Shown here: in pieces, positions 9,004 to 17,805 of the stretch
Layout: each line of letters opens with the position of its first letter
Numbering within the stretch: the first letter of the stretch is position 1
Assembly: GCF_006715635.1 (NCBI RefSeq)
Contig: NZ_VFNP01000002.1
Span: 3,596,001-3,660,000, forward strand
Length of the DNA: 64,000 nt
Direction of reading: 5' to 3'
From: Streptomyces sp. SLBN-118
GTDB taxonomy: Bacteria; Actinomycetota; Actinomycetes; Streptomycetales; Streptomycetaceae
Position numbers and translations under genes: made by a program
The notes under the pieces: generated by a model
Told to the model about the DNA's origin: nothing
Seen by the model: the letters and a program-made list of their open reading frames with translations, nothing else
The model's database searches: none

Positions 9004-10336
9004 GGTGCGAGCGTACCCGGCGGCGGTGTTCGTACATCGCCGCCGTGTAGACGTCCGCCGTCGCCGATGCCGCCGTGTCCCAGCCGAAGGACTCGGCGTG
9101 CCGGGCGGCCGCCGTGCCCATCCGGGCGACGAGGGAGGGGTCGGCGATGAAGCGGTACAGCGCGTCGGCGTAGTGGGCCGGGTTGTGGCCCTGGACGAGG
9201 ACGCCGGTCCGCTCGTCGCGTACCGCCACCGGCAGGCCTCCGACGGCCGCCGCCACCACCGGCGTGCCCGCCGCCTGAGCCTCGATCGCCACCAGGCCGA
9301 AGGATTCGCTGTACGAGGGCATGACGAGCGTGGACGCGGCCCGGAACCAGTCCGCGAGCAGGTCCTGGCCGACCGGCGGCTGGAAGTGGACGAGGTCCGC
9401 GATGCCGAGGCGGGCGGCCAGTTTCTGCAGGCCCTCGGGCTTGGCCAGACCGCTGCCGCTCGGGCCGCCGACGATCGGCACGAAGAGCCGGGAGCGCAGC
9501 GAGGGGTCCTGTTCCAGGAGGAGCGCGACCGCGCGGAGCAGGATGTCGGGGGCCTTCAGCGGCTGGATACGGCCGGCGAAGAGCGGGACGAAGGCGTCTT
9601 GGGGCACCCCGAGGCGTGCCCTGGCGGCTGCGCGCCCGTCGGCGGGACGGAAGCGGTCCAGGTTCACGCCGGGGTGTACGACGGCGACCTTCGCCGGATC
9701 GGCGTCGTAGAAGCGGACGAGTTCGTCGGCCTCCTCCGCGGTGTTGGCTATGAGCCGGTCCGCGGCGGCGACGATCTGGGTCTCACCGATGACGCGGAAG
9801 GAGGGCTCGGGCGTGTCACCGTCGGCGAGCGCGGCGTTCTTGACCTTGGCCATGGTGTGCATGGCGTGCACGAGCGGGACGCCCCACCGTTCGGCGGCGA
9901 GCCACCCGACATGGCCGGAGAGCCAGTAGTGGGAGTGGACCAGGTCGTAGTGGCCGGGGCGGTGTCCGGCCCAGGCCTGCATCACGCCGTGCGTGAAGGC
10001 GCACAGCTGCGCCGGGAGCTCTTCCTTGGCCAGGCCCTCGTACGGTCCGGCGTCGACATGGCGTACGAGCACGCCGGGGGCGAGTTCGACGACCGGCGCC
10101 AGCTCGCCCGCGGTGGCCCGCGTGAAGATCTCGACCTCGATGTTGATCGCTGCGAGCCGCTTGGCGAGTTCGACGATGTAGACGTTCATGCCGCCCGCGT
10201 CGCCGGTTCCCGGCTGGTGCAGCGGGGAGGTGTGAACGCTGAGCATGGCGATCCGGCGCGGCTTGCGATGGCCGCCGGGGAACCTGATGCGTGGAGCCAC
10301 CAGACCACTGCCGAGGCGGGAGACGTACTGGCTCAC
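8996..10336 (-). CDS. mshA: D-inositol-3-phosphate glycosyltransferase MshA
   Basis: This 446-residue GT-B (GT4) enzyme transfers GlcNAc from UDP-GlcNAc to 1L-inositol-1-phosphate, the first committed step of mycothiol synthesis in actinobacteria. The N-terminal domain shows [19 protein letters not shown], which contains the acceptor and phosphate loop. [12 protein letters not shown] and MHTMAKVKN follow, then the hinge [11 protein letters not shown]. The C-terminal domain has the E-x7-E motif in [18 protein letters not shown]. The first 25 residues precede homology, so a start nearer IAMLSVHTS cannot be excluded. Confidence 0.95.
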   Translation of the reverse strand: MSQYVSRLGSGLVAPRIRFPGGHRKPRRIAMLSVHTSPLHQPGTGDAGGMNVYIVELAKRLAAINIEVEIFTRATAGELAPVVELAPGVLVRHVDAGPYEGLAKEELPAQLCAFTHGVMQAWAGHRPGHYDLVHSHYWLSGHVGWLAAERWGVPLVHAMHTMAKVKNAALADGDTPEPSFRVIGETQIVAAADRLIANTAEEADELVRFYDADPAKVAVVHPGVNLDRFRPADGRAAARARLGVPQDAFVPLFAGRIQPLKAPDILLRAVALLLEQDPSLRSRLFVPIVGGPSGSGLAKPEGLQKLAARLGIADLVHFQPPVGQDLLADWFRAASTLVMPSYSESFGLVAIEAQAAGTPVVAAAVGGLPVAVRDERTGVLVQGHNPAHYADALYRFIADPSLVARMGTAAARHAESFGWDTAASATADVYTAAMYEHRRRVRSHHG

Positions 10337-10496
10337 GTCGAAGGTCCTCCTCGCTCCGGGCAGGGCAGGCTGCGGGCAGCAGCAGCCCTTCAGAGCCTCA
10401 CAACAGCGGAGGTCCGGCTTCCATTTCCCTCCCGGCCCCGCTTTGCCAAATCATTACCGGCCGGAGGCCGTGTCGGGAGCGCATACCCTCGCTTCT

Positions 10497-11279
10497 ATGA
10501 CCCGCCCCGTCGGGACCGCGACCCGCGGGACGACCAACCCCAACCGGCTGCGCCGCATGGACCGCTGGATCGCGGCCACGCACGGCCCGGCGCTGCGCCG
10601 CGGCGACGTACCCGTCGCCGTCGACCTCGGGTACGGGGCCGCCCCCTGGACCGCCCTGGAGCTCCTCCAGCGACTGCGCACCGCCGACCCGCGCTGCGAG
10701 GTCGTCGGCATCGAGATCGACCCGGCGCGGGTCGCGGCTGCGAAGCCGTACGAGCGCGAGGGGCTCAGCTTCCGCCACGGCGGCTTCGAGGTGCCGCTCA
10801 CGACGCGGCCGGTGCTGATCCGGGCGGCCAATGTGCTGCGCCAGTACGCCGAGGGCGAGGTCGCCGCCGTGTGGGCGCGGCTCTGTGCCCGCCTGGCTCC
10901 GGACGGGCTGCTCGTCGAGGGGACCTGCGACGAGATCGGGCGGCGGCACGTGTGGGTGGCGCTGGGCCCCGAGGGTCCGCGCACGGTCACCTTCGCGACC
11001 CGCCTCGGCTCCCTGGAGCGCCCGTCCGATCTGGCCGAACGCCTCCCCAAGGCGCTGATCCACCGCAATGTGCCGGGAGAGCCGGTGCACGCGTTCCTGC
11101 GGGACTTCGACCGGGCATGGGCGGCAGCCGCTCCCTACGCCTCATTGGGCGCCCGGCAGCGCTGGATCAGGGCCGTACGGGATCTGGCCGCCGACTGGCC
11201 ACTCGCGGACGCACGGGGGCGCTGGCGGCAGGGCGAAGTCACGGTGAACTGGGCTGCGCTCGCGCCCAATTCCGGATGA
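10497..11279 (+). CDS. Class I SAM-dependent methyltransferase
   Basis: This 260-residue enzyme has a Rossmann SAM-binding motif I in VAVDLGYGAAPWTALELL (about residues 40-57), followed by the acidic VVGIEIDPARV at the end of strand 2. The substrate is unknown. It is divergent from mshA across 160 bp that must hold both promoters. The ATG at 10497 was chosen over an upstream in-frame start that would overlap the mshA coding region. Confidence 0.8.
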   Translation: MTRPVGTATRGTTNPNRLRRMDRWIAATHGPALRRGDVPVAVDLGYGAAPWTALELLQRLRTADPRCEVVGIEIDPARVAAAKPYEREGLSFRHGGFEVPLTTRPVLIRAANVLRQYAEGEVAAVWARLCARLAPDGLLVEGTCDEIGRRHVWVALGPEGPRTVTFATRLGSLERPSDLAERLPKALIHRNVPGEPVHAFLRDFDRAWAAAAPYASLGARQRWIRAVRDLAADWPLADARGRWRQGEVTVNWAALAPNSG

Positions 11280-11502
11280 TTTGTACCACCCTCCGGATGA
11301 ACATCTTTCGAACAGGGGAACGCCCAGGGCGCGTTGTTCGTCCCTGACGGGTGGGGTTGATCCACCAGTCGGCAGATCATGGCCGGTTGACCCTGTCGGT
11401 TTCGTGGGTGTCGTGGCACCATCGCGACGTCACTCGTACGTTACTGACGGTAAATCACATGTCAGGTGCTCCGGCGTCCACCCGGAGCCCGGAGGGGGAG
11501 TC

Positions 11503-12564
11503 GTGAACCGACGCCACTGTGCCACTGCCGCGATCGCCCTGGTCTGCGCTCTGACCGTGCTGGCGTCACCGGGCCAGGCCTTCGCGGCCCCCGAGCCGCC
11601 GCCTGCCACGCAGGGCACGCGGGAGCACAAGAAGTCACTGGAAGACGTGCGCCTGGAGCTCGACGCCCTCTACCGCAAGGCCGCGTCGGCGACCGACGCG
11701 TACAACCTCGCCGAGGAGCGGGCCGAAAAGCAGTCGGCCGAGATCGTCAGACTGGCCCAGGAGATCGTGAAGGGCCAGGCCCGTATCGAGGAGCTGAAGA
11801 ACCGCGCGGGCGCCGCCGCCCGCGCCCAGTACCGCGGCGGCGGACTGCCGGCCGAGGCGCAGTTGATGCTCACCGACGATCCGCAGCTCTTCCTGGACAG
11901 CGCGGGCCGGATCGCGCAGGGCCAGAAGGCCACCAAGGACCTCCTCGGCGAACTGACCAGGACACAGGCCGACTTGGCGTCGTACACCAAGGACGCGAGC
12001 GCCCAGTGGCAGAAGCTGGAGTCCAACCGCCTCAAGCAGGCGCAGGCGAAGAAGGAAATCAACGCCCAGATCGCCGCAGCCAAGGCAATAGAGGACAAAC
12101 TGGAGAAGGAGGAGCGGGCGCGGCTCCTCCAGCTGGAGCAGCAGGCGGAGTACAAGGCGCAGACGGCCTGGCTGGGTTCGGGTGTGCTCAAGGAGATCAA
12201 CGGCAAGTCGAGCGAACAGGGAAAGAAGGCGGTCCGGTTCGCCACGGCGCAGCTCGGCAAGCCGTATGTGTGGGGCGCCGAGGGCCCGCGGTCGTACGAC
12301 TGCTCGGGGCTGACGTCCCAGGCCTGGGCGGCTGCCGGGCGGGGCATCCCGCGCACCTCGCAGGAACAGTGGCGGCTGCTGCCCAGGATCGACATCAAGG
12401 ACATGCGGCCCGGCGACTTGATCATCTATCACGCGGACGCCAGCCATGTGGGCATGTACATCGGCGACGGTGCGATCGTCCACGCGCCGCGTCCCGGGCG
12501 GAATGTGACGATCGCGGGTGCGGGCTCGATGGCGATTCTCGGAGTCGTACGCCCCGACAAGTGA
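11503..12564 (+). CDS. Secreted coiled-coil NlpC/P60 peptidoglycan endopeptidase
   Basis: This 353-residue exported enzyme has a Sec signal (NRRHCATAAIALVCALTVLA, cleaved near AFAAPE). A long coiled coil (about residues 45-215), rich in K, E, Q and A, follows, and the NlpC/P60 domain completes it. The catalytic Cys is C267 in YDCSGL and the His is H315 in ASHVGMYIG. Such proteins cut stem peptides during growth, sporulation or germination, with the coiled coil controlling access. The GTG start follows GGAGGGGGAG closely. The 220-bp upstream region is free of genes. Confidence 0.93.
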   Translation: MNRRHCATAAIALVCALTVLASPGQAFAAPEPPPATQGTREHKKSLEDVRLELDALYRKAASATDAYNLAEERAEKQSAEIVRLAQEIVKGQARIEELKNRAGAAARAQYRGGGLPAEAQLMLTDDPQLFLDSAGRIAQGQKATKDLLGELTRTQADLASYTKDASAQWQKLESNRLKQAQAKKEINAQIAAAKAIEDKLEKEERARLLQLEQQAEYKAQTAWLGSGVLKEINGKSSEQGKKAVRFATAQLGKPYVWGAEGPRSYDCSGLTSQAWAAAGRGIPRTSQEQWRLLPRIDIKDMRPGDLIIYHADASHVGMYIGDGAIVHAPRPGRNVTIAGAGSMAILGVVRPDK

Positions 12565-12719
12565 CGTACCGGTGACGCAGGGGTGGCCGGCACGTGATGT
12601 TCGTCATGGCTGGCCGAGCGGGTACTGAGCAAGTACCTCCCCATGCGCGGCATATGCCATCGGCCATGTGCTCCAGAGCATTCCGCTCCGGCGTCAGGTA
12701 CCGCTAGGGTCCCGGTCTT

Positions 12720-12743
12720 GCGGGGCGTCGATCGACGCCCCGC
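12720..12743. promoter_or_regulatory. 24-bp perfect palindrome in the leader of the phosphatase gene
   Basis: Each half-site reads GCGGGGCGTCGA, with no spacer between the halves. It lies just before the GGGGGGAGGGAAGG ribosome-binding region of the downstream gene. It could be a protein operator, an RNA hairpin acting on translation, or a terminator of the upstream NlpC gene (150 bp away). Confidence 0.45.
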
Positions 12744-12776
12744 CGCCCTCGGGGGGAGGGAAGGAAACCGGAACCG

Positions 12777-14042
12777 ATGCCCGTACCCGTACCGCGACAG
12801 AGAGATGTCCCTGCCGTGGAAACCGCCCATGGGAGGTCCGGCCCGAGCATGAGCTCAGGCGCGGGCTCCAGCGGCGACCTCACGCTACTGGTGATCGAGG
12901 ACGACCCGGCAGGTACCCTCTCCGTCCCCGAACTGCTCGACGCGGCCGGGACCCGGGTCCGTATCCGCAGCGCCCGCAATCTCACCGAGGCGGAGCGGCT
13001 GCTCACGGACGACGTCCACTGCATCCTCGTCGACCTCGCGCTGCCCGGCTCCGGCGACGGGGAACTCGGCCCGCTCAACCACGTACTGCGCCTCGCGCCG
13101 CGTCACGCCGTCCTCGCCCTGACGACATCGGGCGACGCGGAGCGCGCAGCCGAAGCGGTACGGGTGGGGGCACAGGACCATCTCTTCCGCGACGAGCTCG
13201 ACGGGCGGCTGCTGAGCCGCGCCATCCGCTACGCGGTGGAGCGCAAACGCGCGGACACCGTCCAGGTGAAACTCGCCGAGTCCCGGCTGCGCGCCCAGGA
13301 GAACGCCCGCCTCGAACGCGGCCTGCTGCCCACTCCCCTGCTCCAGGGCTCGGACCTCCGCTTCGCCGCGCGCTACCGCCCCGGCCGCTTGCGGGCGCTG
13401 CTCGGCGGCGACTTCTACGACACGGTCCGCACCCCGGACGGCACCGTCCACGCGATGATCGGCGACGTCTGCGGGCACGGCCCCGACGAGGCGGCGCTCG
13501 GCGTGGAGCTGCGCATCGCCTGGCGAGCCCTGACCTTCGCGGGCCTGTGCGGGGACGAGCTGCTCTCCACGCTCCAGCAGGTCCTGGAGCACGAGCGGGA
13601 GAGCGAGGAGATCTTCGCCACGCTGTGCACGGTCGACATCGCACCGGACGGCCGGCGGGCGGGCCTGTGCCTGGCGGGCCACCCGACGCCGCTGGTCACC
13701 CGGAACGGCCGGGCGGCACAGCTGCTCCCCTACGACGACGGCGGCCCGGCGCTGGGCCTGCTGCCGCGCGCACGCTGGCCGCGCCGCCAGGTGGAGCTGG
13801 GCGGCGCGTGGAGCCTGATGATGTACACCGACGGGCTGATCGAGGGGCGCCGGGGACCGGGCGAGAAGCAGCGGCTCGGCCAGGACGGAATGCTCGAGAT
13901 GGTCAACCGGCAGCTGGCCGCGGGGCTTGAGGGCGAGGCGCTGCTGGAGTCGGCGGTCGCGGAGGTGCGGCAGCTGAACGGCGGGGAGCTGACGGACGAT
14001 GTGGCCGTGCTGCTGCTGAGCAGAAACAGCTCTCGCCGCTAG
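12777..14042 (+). CDS. Response-regulator/PP2C (RsbU-type) serine phosphatase
   Basis: This protein is up to 421 residues long. A receiver domain (about 37-160) with VIEDDP, phospho-acceptor Asp in CILVDLALPG and a K/R-poor C-terminus precedes a short coiled linker. A SpoIIE-type PP2C domain (about 190-415) carries LGGDFYDT and IGDVCGHGPDEAA, whose aspartates coordinate the metals, and MMYTDGLIE. Such phosphatases act on anti-anti-sigma factors and so control sigma-B-like factors. The start is ambiguous: ATG 12777 has a strong purine-rich site, and ATG 12849 also follows GGGAGG. No kinase gene is adjacent. Confidence 0.88.
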   Translation: MPVPVPRQRDVPAVETAHGRSGPSMSSGAGSSGDLTLLVIEDDPAGTLSVPELLDAAGTRVRIRSARNLTEAERLLTDDVHCILVDLALPGSGDGELGPLNHVLRLAPRHAVLALTTSGDAERAAEAVRVGAQDHLFRDELDGRLLSRAIRYAVERKRADTVQVKLAESRLRAQENARLERGLLPTPLLQGSDLRFAARYRPGRLRALLGGDFYDTVRTPDGTVHAMIGDVCGHGPDEAALGVELRIAWRALTFAGLCGDELLSTLQQVLEHERESEEIFATLCTVDIAPDGRRAGLCLAGHPTPLVTRNGRAAQLLPYDDGGPALGLLPRARWPRRQVELGGAWSLMMYTDGLIEGRRGPGEKQRLGQDGMLEMVNRQLAAGLEGEALLESAVAEVRQLNGGELTDDVAVLLLSRNSSRR

Positions 14043-14094
14043 GCCGTGCCCGCCTTGCCGGCCGCCGTTGCTGCTGTGCCGACGGCCGCCGTGG

Positions 14095-14433
14095 TTACCT
14101 GCCGCCGTTGTACGGCCCGTAGGGACCGTCGCTGCTGGAGCCGCCGCGGCGGCCGCGGCCGCCCGAGACCTGCTTGAGAGCGGGCCGGACGTCCACGAAG
14201 AAGACGATGGTGGCGATCAGCCCGGCGATCGACAGGAACAGCACGGAGATGAACAGGTTCACCGCGACCGTGATGCCCAGGATGATCAGCCAGAAGGCCT
14301 TGGTCTGCTTTTCGGCCGCCCGGTAGGCGTCTTCGCGGGCGAACGCGGCCATGAGCAGCGCAGTTACGGCGGTGACCAGGAAGACCAGGTCCAGCACCAG
14401 CCAGAGAGTGAAGTCGAATCCCGCGCGCAACAT
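14095..14433 (-). CDS. DUF2516 family membrane protein
   Basis: This 112-residue protein has three hydrophobic helices (about 8-30, 44-68 and 70-88) and a Gly/Arg/Ser-rich tail ending in PYGPYNGGR. The order FDFTLWLVLDLVFLVTAV, AFWLIILGITVAVNLF and SIAGLIATIVFFVDVRP matches the actinobacterial DUF2516 family, whose role is unknown. The ATG at 14433 excludes an upstream extension that reads antisense to the intergenic terminator. It follows the HbhA-like gene on the same strand but is separated from it by a terminator. Confidence 0.85.
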   Translation of the reverse strand: MLRAGFDFTLWLVLDLVFLVTAVTALLMAAFAREDAYRAAEKQTKAFWLIILGITVAVNLFISVLFLSIAGLIATIVFFVDVRPALKQVSGGRGRRGGSSSDGPYGPYNGGR

Positions 14434-14495
14434 GCTGAGCACCGCCTCGTGAGTGGTTGGTAGCGCCTCCGCGGCCAACGTACCGGGAGAACGCA

Positions 14496-14518
14496 CCGGG
14501 CACCCCAAAGGTGCCCGG
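14496..14518. terminator. Terminator between the HbhA-like and DUF2516 genes
   Basis: CCGGGCACC and GGTGCCCGG form a perfect 9-bp stem around CCAAA. The hairpin lies downstream of the HbhA-like gene. Confidence 0.7.
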
Positions 14519-14562
14519 CCGTTCTGCCCCTACCCTGTCCTGCTGGGCCTTACGTGGCCGAC

Positions 14563-15147
14563 TTACTTGGCCGACGGGGTGGTCTTCTTCGCCACCGGCT
14601 TGCGCGCCGCGGCCTTGCGGGCCGCCGGAGCGGACTTCTTCGACTCTTCCTTGGCCTCGGCCTTCGACTCGCTGCCGGCCGCGGGCTGCGCCGGCTCGGG
14701 CTCGACGGCCACGGCGATCTCGGCGATCTCCTCGGCGGCCTCGCCGCGCCAGGTCTTCACGGCCTGCTCGCCGTGCTCGGCGACCTTCTCGTACGTCTCA
14801 CGGGCCTTGACCGCGTACTCGGCGGCCACGCCGACACTGCGCAGCGCCAGGTCCTGAGCGCTCTCGCCCAGCTTCTTCAGGTCGGTGTCGAGGTTCCCGA
14901 TCACCTCGGTGACCTTGGCCTGGACGGTGGCCTGGGCCTCCTTGGCCTGGGTCGCGACCCTCTCCTGGACGGCCTTGGGGTCGGCGTTGCGCACGGCGCC
15001 GATACGGCTCGGGGCCTCGGCCTTGAGCTGCTCGATCAGCGCGGGAACCTTCTTGGCCTGCTGAACGGCGAGGTCGGCCGTGCCGGCCGCGAAGTAGAGG
15101 GGGGTCGGGTCGGTGAGGGTCTTACGCAGGTCATCGGTGATGGCCAT
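14563..15147 (-). CDS. Heparin-binding-haemagglutinin-like Ala/Lys-rich protein
   Basis: This 194-residue protein has an N-terminal segment DDLRKTLTDPTPLYFAAGTAD, which is characteristic of HbhA. A long amphipathic helix or coiled coil (about 25-145) follows, and then a Lys/Ala/Pro tail with repeated KK-AP-A units ending in PVAKKTTPSAK. In mycobacteria this family binds glycans or lipid bodies through the lysine-rich tail. In Streptomyces the role is not established. It lies 32 bp after the XRE regulator on the same strand, so the two may be co-transcribed. Confidence 0.8.
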   Translation of the reverse strand: MAITDDLRKTLTDPTPLYFAAGTADLAVQQAKKVPALIEQLKAEAPSRIGAVRNADPKAVQERVATQAKEAQATVQAKVTEVIGNLDTDLKKLGESAQDLALRSVGVAAEYAVKARETYEKVAEHGEQAVKTWRGEAAEEIAEIAVAVEPEPAQPAAGSESKAEAKEESKKSAPAARKAAARKPVAKKTTPSAK

Positions 15148-15179
15148 GACTGTGGTCCTCCCGGAGCGCAGTTCGGTGT

Positions 15180-15587
15180 TCAGACTGAGGGTTGTGCGGC
15201 ATCACTGCCGTCGTCCATGCGGGTGCCGTCATCGTCGGCGTCCGATCCGTTCTCCTTGCGGAAGGACTCGTAGATCTGCAGCAGTACTTGCTTCTGCCGC
15301 TCGTTTATCGAGGGGTCGGCAAGGATGACGGCTCGCGTCTCCAGCTCGTCCCGCTCCCGCTCGTCGAGAATCCCGGCCCGGACGTAGAGCGTCTCGGCGG
15401 AGATCCGCAGGGCCTTGGCGACCTGCTGGAGGACCTCCGCACTCGGCTTACGCAGACCGCGCTCGATCTGGCTCAGATACGGATTGGACACCCCGGCGGC
15501 GTCGGCGAGCTGCCGCAGGGACAGCTGCGCATTGCGCCGCTGCTCGCGCAGATACTCACCGAGATTGCCGACGTTGAGCGATGCCAT
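15180..15587 (-). CDS. XRE-family helix-turn-helix regulator
   Basis: This 135-residue cytosolic DNA-binding protein has its HTH at residues about 12-65 (LREQRRNAQLSLRQLADAAG, then VSNPYLSQIERG), followed by a short helical domain with YVRAGILDER and an acidic tail. The ATG at 15587 was chosen because the upstream extension would cross the 28-bp palindrome. The palindrome 26 bp upstream is a likely autoregulatory operator. Position directly upstream of the HbhA-like gene suggests it controls that gene too. Confidence 0.88.
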   Translation of the reverse strand: MASLNVGNLGEYLREQRRNAQLSLRQLADAAGVSNPYLSQIERGLRKPSAEVLQQVAKALRISAETLYVRAGILDERERDELETRAVILADPSINERQKQVLLQIYESFRKENGSDADDDGTRMDDGSDAAQPSV

Positions 15588-15612
15588 ACCTCGATGGTGC
15601 CCGTCATTGCTA

Positions 15613-15640
15613 ACTATTGCAAGCAGCTGCTTGCAATAGT
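15613..15640. promoter_or_regulatory. 28-bp perfect palindrome upstream of the XRE gene
   Basis: Half-site ACTATTGCAAGCAG is followed directly by its exact reverse complement. It is AT-richer than its surroundings and sits 26 bp before the XRE start codon. Size, symmetry and position fit the operator of a dimeric regulator, most simply the XRE protein itself. Confidence 0.75.
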
Positions 15641-15659
15641 GTTCCATGCCACTGTGATG

Positions 15660-16125
15660 AGTTCTCGGCGCACGTCAGTGTCCTGTCTCTGCGATGTGTG
15701 GGCAGTCCCGTTCTTCTGTAGGCATGTGCGACCGGGTCCCGGTCATCTGGTCCGCGGGATGATCCGCAGGGGCCGGTGCGGGCCGAGTACGACCCGGCGG
15801 TGAGGTCGCTGCGGCAGCGGGAGCTGGCGAAGGCCGCCGAACTGGCCGCAGCCCGGCACAGTACGTCGCTGGCGCTGTCCAGAGGATGCGGGACCCGTCC
15901 ACACGGCTGGAGGGCTGGCGCCGGTTCGTCGAAGAAGATCCGGCGATCTTCGAACCTCAGTGACGACCTCCTCGTCGTCCCGCAGGCCCTCGCCGAATTC
16001 CACCGCCGCTTCCCAATGCAGACACCCCTGAGAGGCACCAGCCGCACATGGCTCAGCACCACCATCGAGACCACGGCCAGACGTATCGAAGCCCTCCTGA
16101 ACCCTTGATCTTGCTCCGAAGATCG
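15660..16125. other. Degraded coding remnants, no intact gene
   Basis: Short stretches look coding but do not form one frame. One plus-strand piece is YDPAVRSLRQRELAKAAEL (from about 15790). Another is LEGWRRFVEEDPAIFEPQ, in a different frame near 15910-15960. An open frame of about 110 codons (15776-16108) joins unrelated pieces. I recognise no family. The region is best read as decayed DNA at the edge of the accessory zone. Confidence 0.4.
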
Positions 16126-16144
16126 TTCTGTTGGAGGCTGAGGC

Positions 16145-16999
16145 ATGCAGAATCTGCCGACATTCGTTTTCGTTCATGGGGCCTTCGCAAATTCGTTCTC
16201 GTTCGCGCCGCTGCAGGCCGAGCTCGCCTTACTTGGGCACCGCTCGGTCGCGGTCGACCTTCCGGGGCACGGATTTGAGGCGACCTTCCCCGCGACCTAC
16301 CAGGCTCCCCAGGATCTCGACGCCCTCGCCGCAGAACCGGGAAGCATCAAGGGAGTCACGCTCGCCGACAACGCCGCCCGCGTGATCGAAGTCCTCGAAC
16401 AGGCCAAGCGGAACGGGCCCACCATCCTCGTCGCCCACAGCAGGGGCGGCATCACGACCACCGCTGCCGCCAACGCCCGGCCCGAGCTGATCGACCAGAT
16501 CACTTACGTCTCCGCCTGGTGCCCCGTCGATCTGGACGTGAGCGACTACTACGCCCAGCCGGAGATGGCGGACGTCGACGCGGGAGCCTTCGCTGCCACG
16601 CTCGTCGGGAACCCTGCCGAACTCGGTCTCCTCCGGACCAACTTCCGCACCGCCGACCCGGTGGCACTCGCCGCGTTCAAGCGAGCGTTCGCCGCCGACC
16701 TCACCGATGACGAGTTCCGGACCTTCCTGAACACCTTCCAGCCCGATGAGAACCTCGACGTCGGTACGTCCGCCGACCGGGCACAGGCCACGACCTGGGG
16801 CCGGATTCCCAAGACCTATGTGCGCCTGGCCGCCGATGCCAGCATTCCGCTCGCCGCGCAGGACCGCATGATTCGCGAAGCCAACGCGCTCACACCCGAC
16901 AACCCCTTCGACGTCCGGACACTCGAGGGGAGTCACCTGCGCTGGCTCGTCCACCCGAAGCCCGCCGCCGAGCTGCTCGCAAACCTCGCAGCGCGCTGA
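16145..16999 (+). CDS. Alpha/beta-fold hydrolase
   Basis: This 284-residue esterase-type hydrolase has the oxyanion segment FVFVHGAFAN, the nucleophile elbow AHSRGG (S99) and the C-terminal catalytic His in EGSHL (H264). The acid residue probably lies near residues 225-240. The fold resembles EstC/salicylate-esterase-like proteins; the substrate is unknown. Codon 29 is TTA, so translation would depend on the bldA tRNA in Streptomyces. It is the only intact gene of the scar zone and ends at a clear hairpin terminator. Confidence 0.88.
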   Translation: MQNLPTFVFVHGAFANSFSFAPLQAELALLGHRSVAVDLPGHGFEATFPATYQAPQDLDALAAEPGSIKGVTLADNAARVIEVLEQAKRNGPTILVAHSRGGITTTAAANARPELIDQITYVSAWCPVDLDVSDYYAQPEMADVDAGAFAATLVGNPAELGLLRTNFRTADPVALAAFKRAFAADLTDDEFRTFLNTFQPDENLDVGTSADRAQATTWGRIPKTYVRLAADASIPLAAQDRMIREANALTPDNPFDVRTLEGSHLRWLVHPKPAAELLANLAAR

Positions 17000-17022
17000 C
17001 GCACCCCCAGAGGCGGCTGCCT

Positions 17023-17067
17023 ACGGTTGAGCGGGACAGGAGGAGCCCGCTCGTCCCACTCAACCGT
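17023..17067 (+). terminator. Terminator after the alpha/beta hydrolase
   Basis: ACGGTTGAGCGGGAC pairs with GTCCCACTCAACCGT with one mismatch, around a 15-nt loop. It lies 24 bp after the hydrolase stop. Confidence 0.75.
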
Positions 17068-17148
17068 AAGCACCACAGGTCAGAGCCCCACCATGCCCAC
17101 AGTTATCTGGGACAGGACATCAGGTCTACTGTCCGTTCCCGGGGAACA

Positions 17149-17196
17149 TGGCGGAGTCCCACCAGTTCTGGCGATGGACTTGGCGGAGTCCCACCA
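17149..17196. repeat. Two 16-bp direct repeats, possible transposon-end sites
   Basis: TGGCGGAGTCCCACCA occurs at 17149-17164 and 17181-17196, 32 bp apart, each followed by a similar TCTGG. They lie about 210 bp before the first recognisable Mu-type transposase codons. Repeated transposase-binding sites at the ends are typical of Tn7/Tn5053-like elements, so these may mark a relic left end. The assignment is inferred. Confidence 0.4.
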
Positions 17197-17404
17197 ATCT
17201 GGCTGGGGTCCAGGGAGGATGCCAGCGGGATGCGCAGGGTTACGTCAGCGGCAGCGCAGACTCCATACCGGGGTGGCGCAAGGCGACCCGGAACGCGTCC
17301 CGAAGATACGAGTCGGGACGAGATGCGCGTATGCGGAAGGCTGTCGGCGTAGCGTCGATCCAGGCGCCCGAGCATGCGTCGGGTGCGGGGCTGGCTGCCT
17401 GCTT

Positions 17405-17805
17405 CCCGCGAAGTGGCGGGCCATCAACGCGTACGACGTGAAGATCAACCATCGCGTCTACGACGATGCCCAGCTGAACGGACTGCGGCGCCAGCCGTCG
17501 GGAATCACTGATCGCAAGGATCTGTGGGAGGTTCACCGACCCCTACGACGTGACACGGATCTGGGTGCGGAACCACCATCACGGCGGCTGGATCACCCTG
17601 TTCTGGAAGCATCTGTCCACAGCCCCGGCCCAGTTTGGCGAGCTGCACTGGAACAACGCGATCAGTGAACTGCACGACAGTGGCGTCACGGATCCGAATG
17701 GCGCATCGCAGAGACCCACAAGCTCCACCCCTACGAATTCCTGGAGTTCCTCGCCGAGAGCCAGAAGCACGGTGCACCTGTTCCAGGTCACCGGCTCGCT
17801 GCCGT
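17405..17805 (+). pseudogene. Relic of a Mu/TnsB-type (DDE) transposase C-terminus
   Basis: In one frame about 17420-17540 encodes INAYDVKINHRVYDDAQLN and ITDRKDLWEVH. The sequence continues in another frame (17545-17660) with TRIWVRNHHHGGWITLFW. A third frame carries HKLHPYEFLEFLAESQKH. Together these resemble the C-terminal Mu-transposase region of IstA/TniA/TnsB proteins. The catalytic core upstream is missing, as is any ATPase gene of the TniB/TnsC type. It is therefore a non-functional remnant with at least two frameshifts and a large deletion. Confidence 0.6.

Noticed and set aside
15776..16108. Single intact 110-codon gene in the scar zone
   Set aside because: The frame joins fragments that look coding in different frames and has no convincing start, so it is listed only as degraded sequence.
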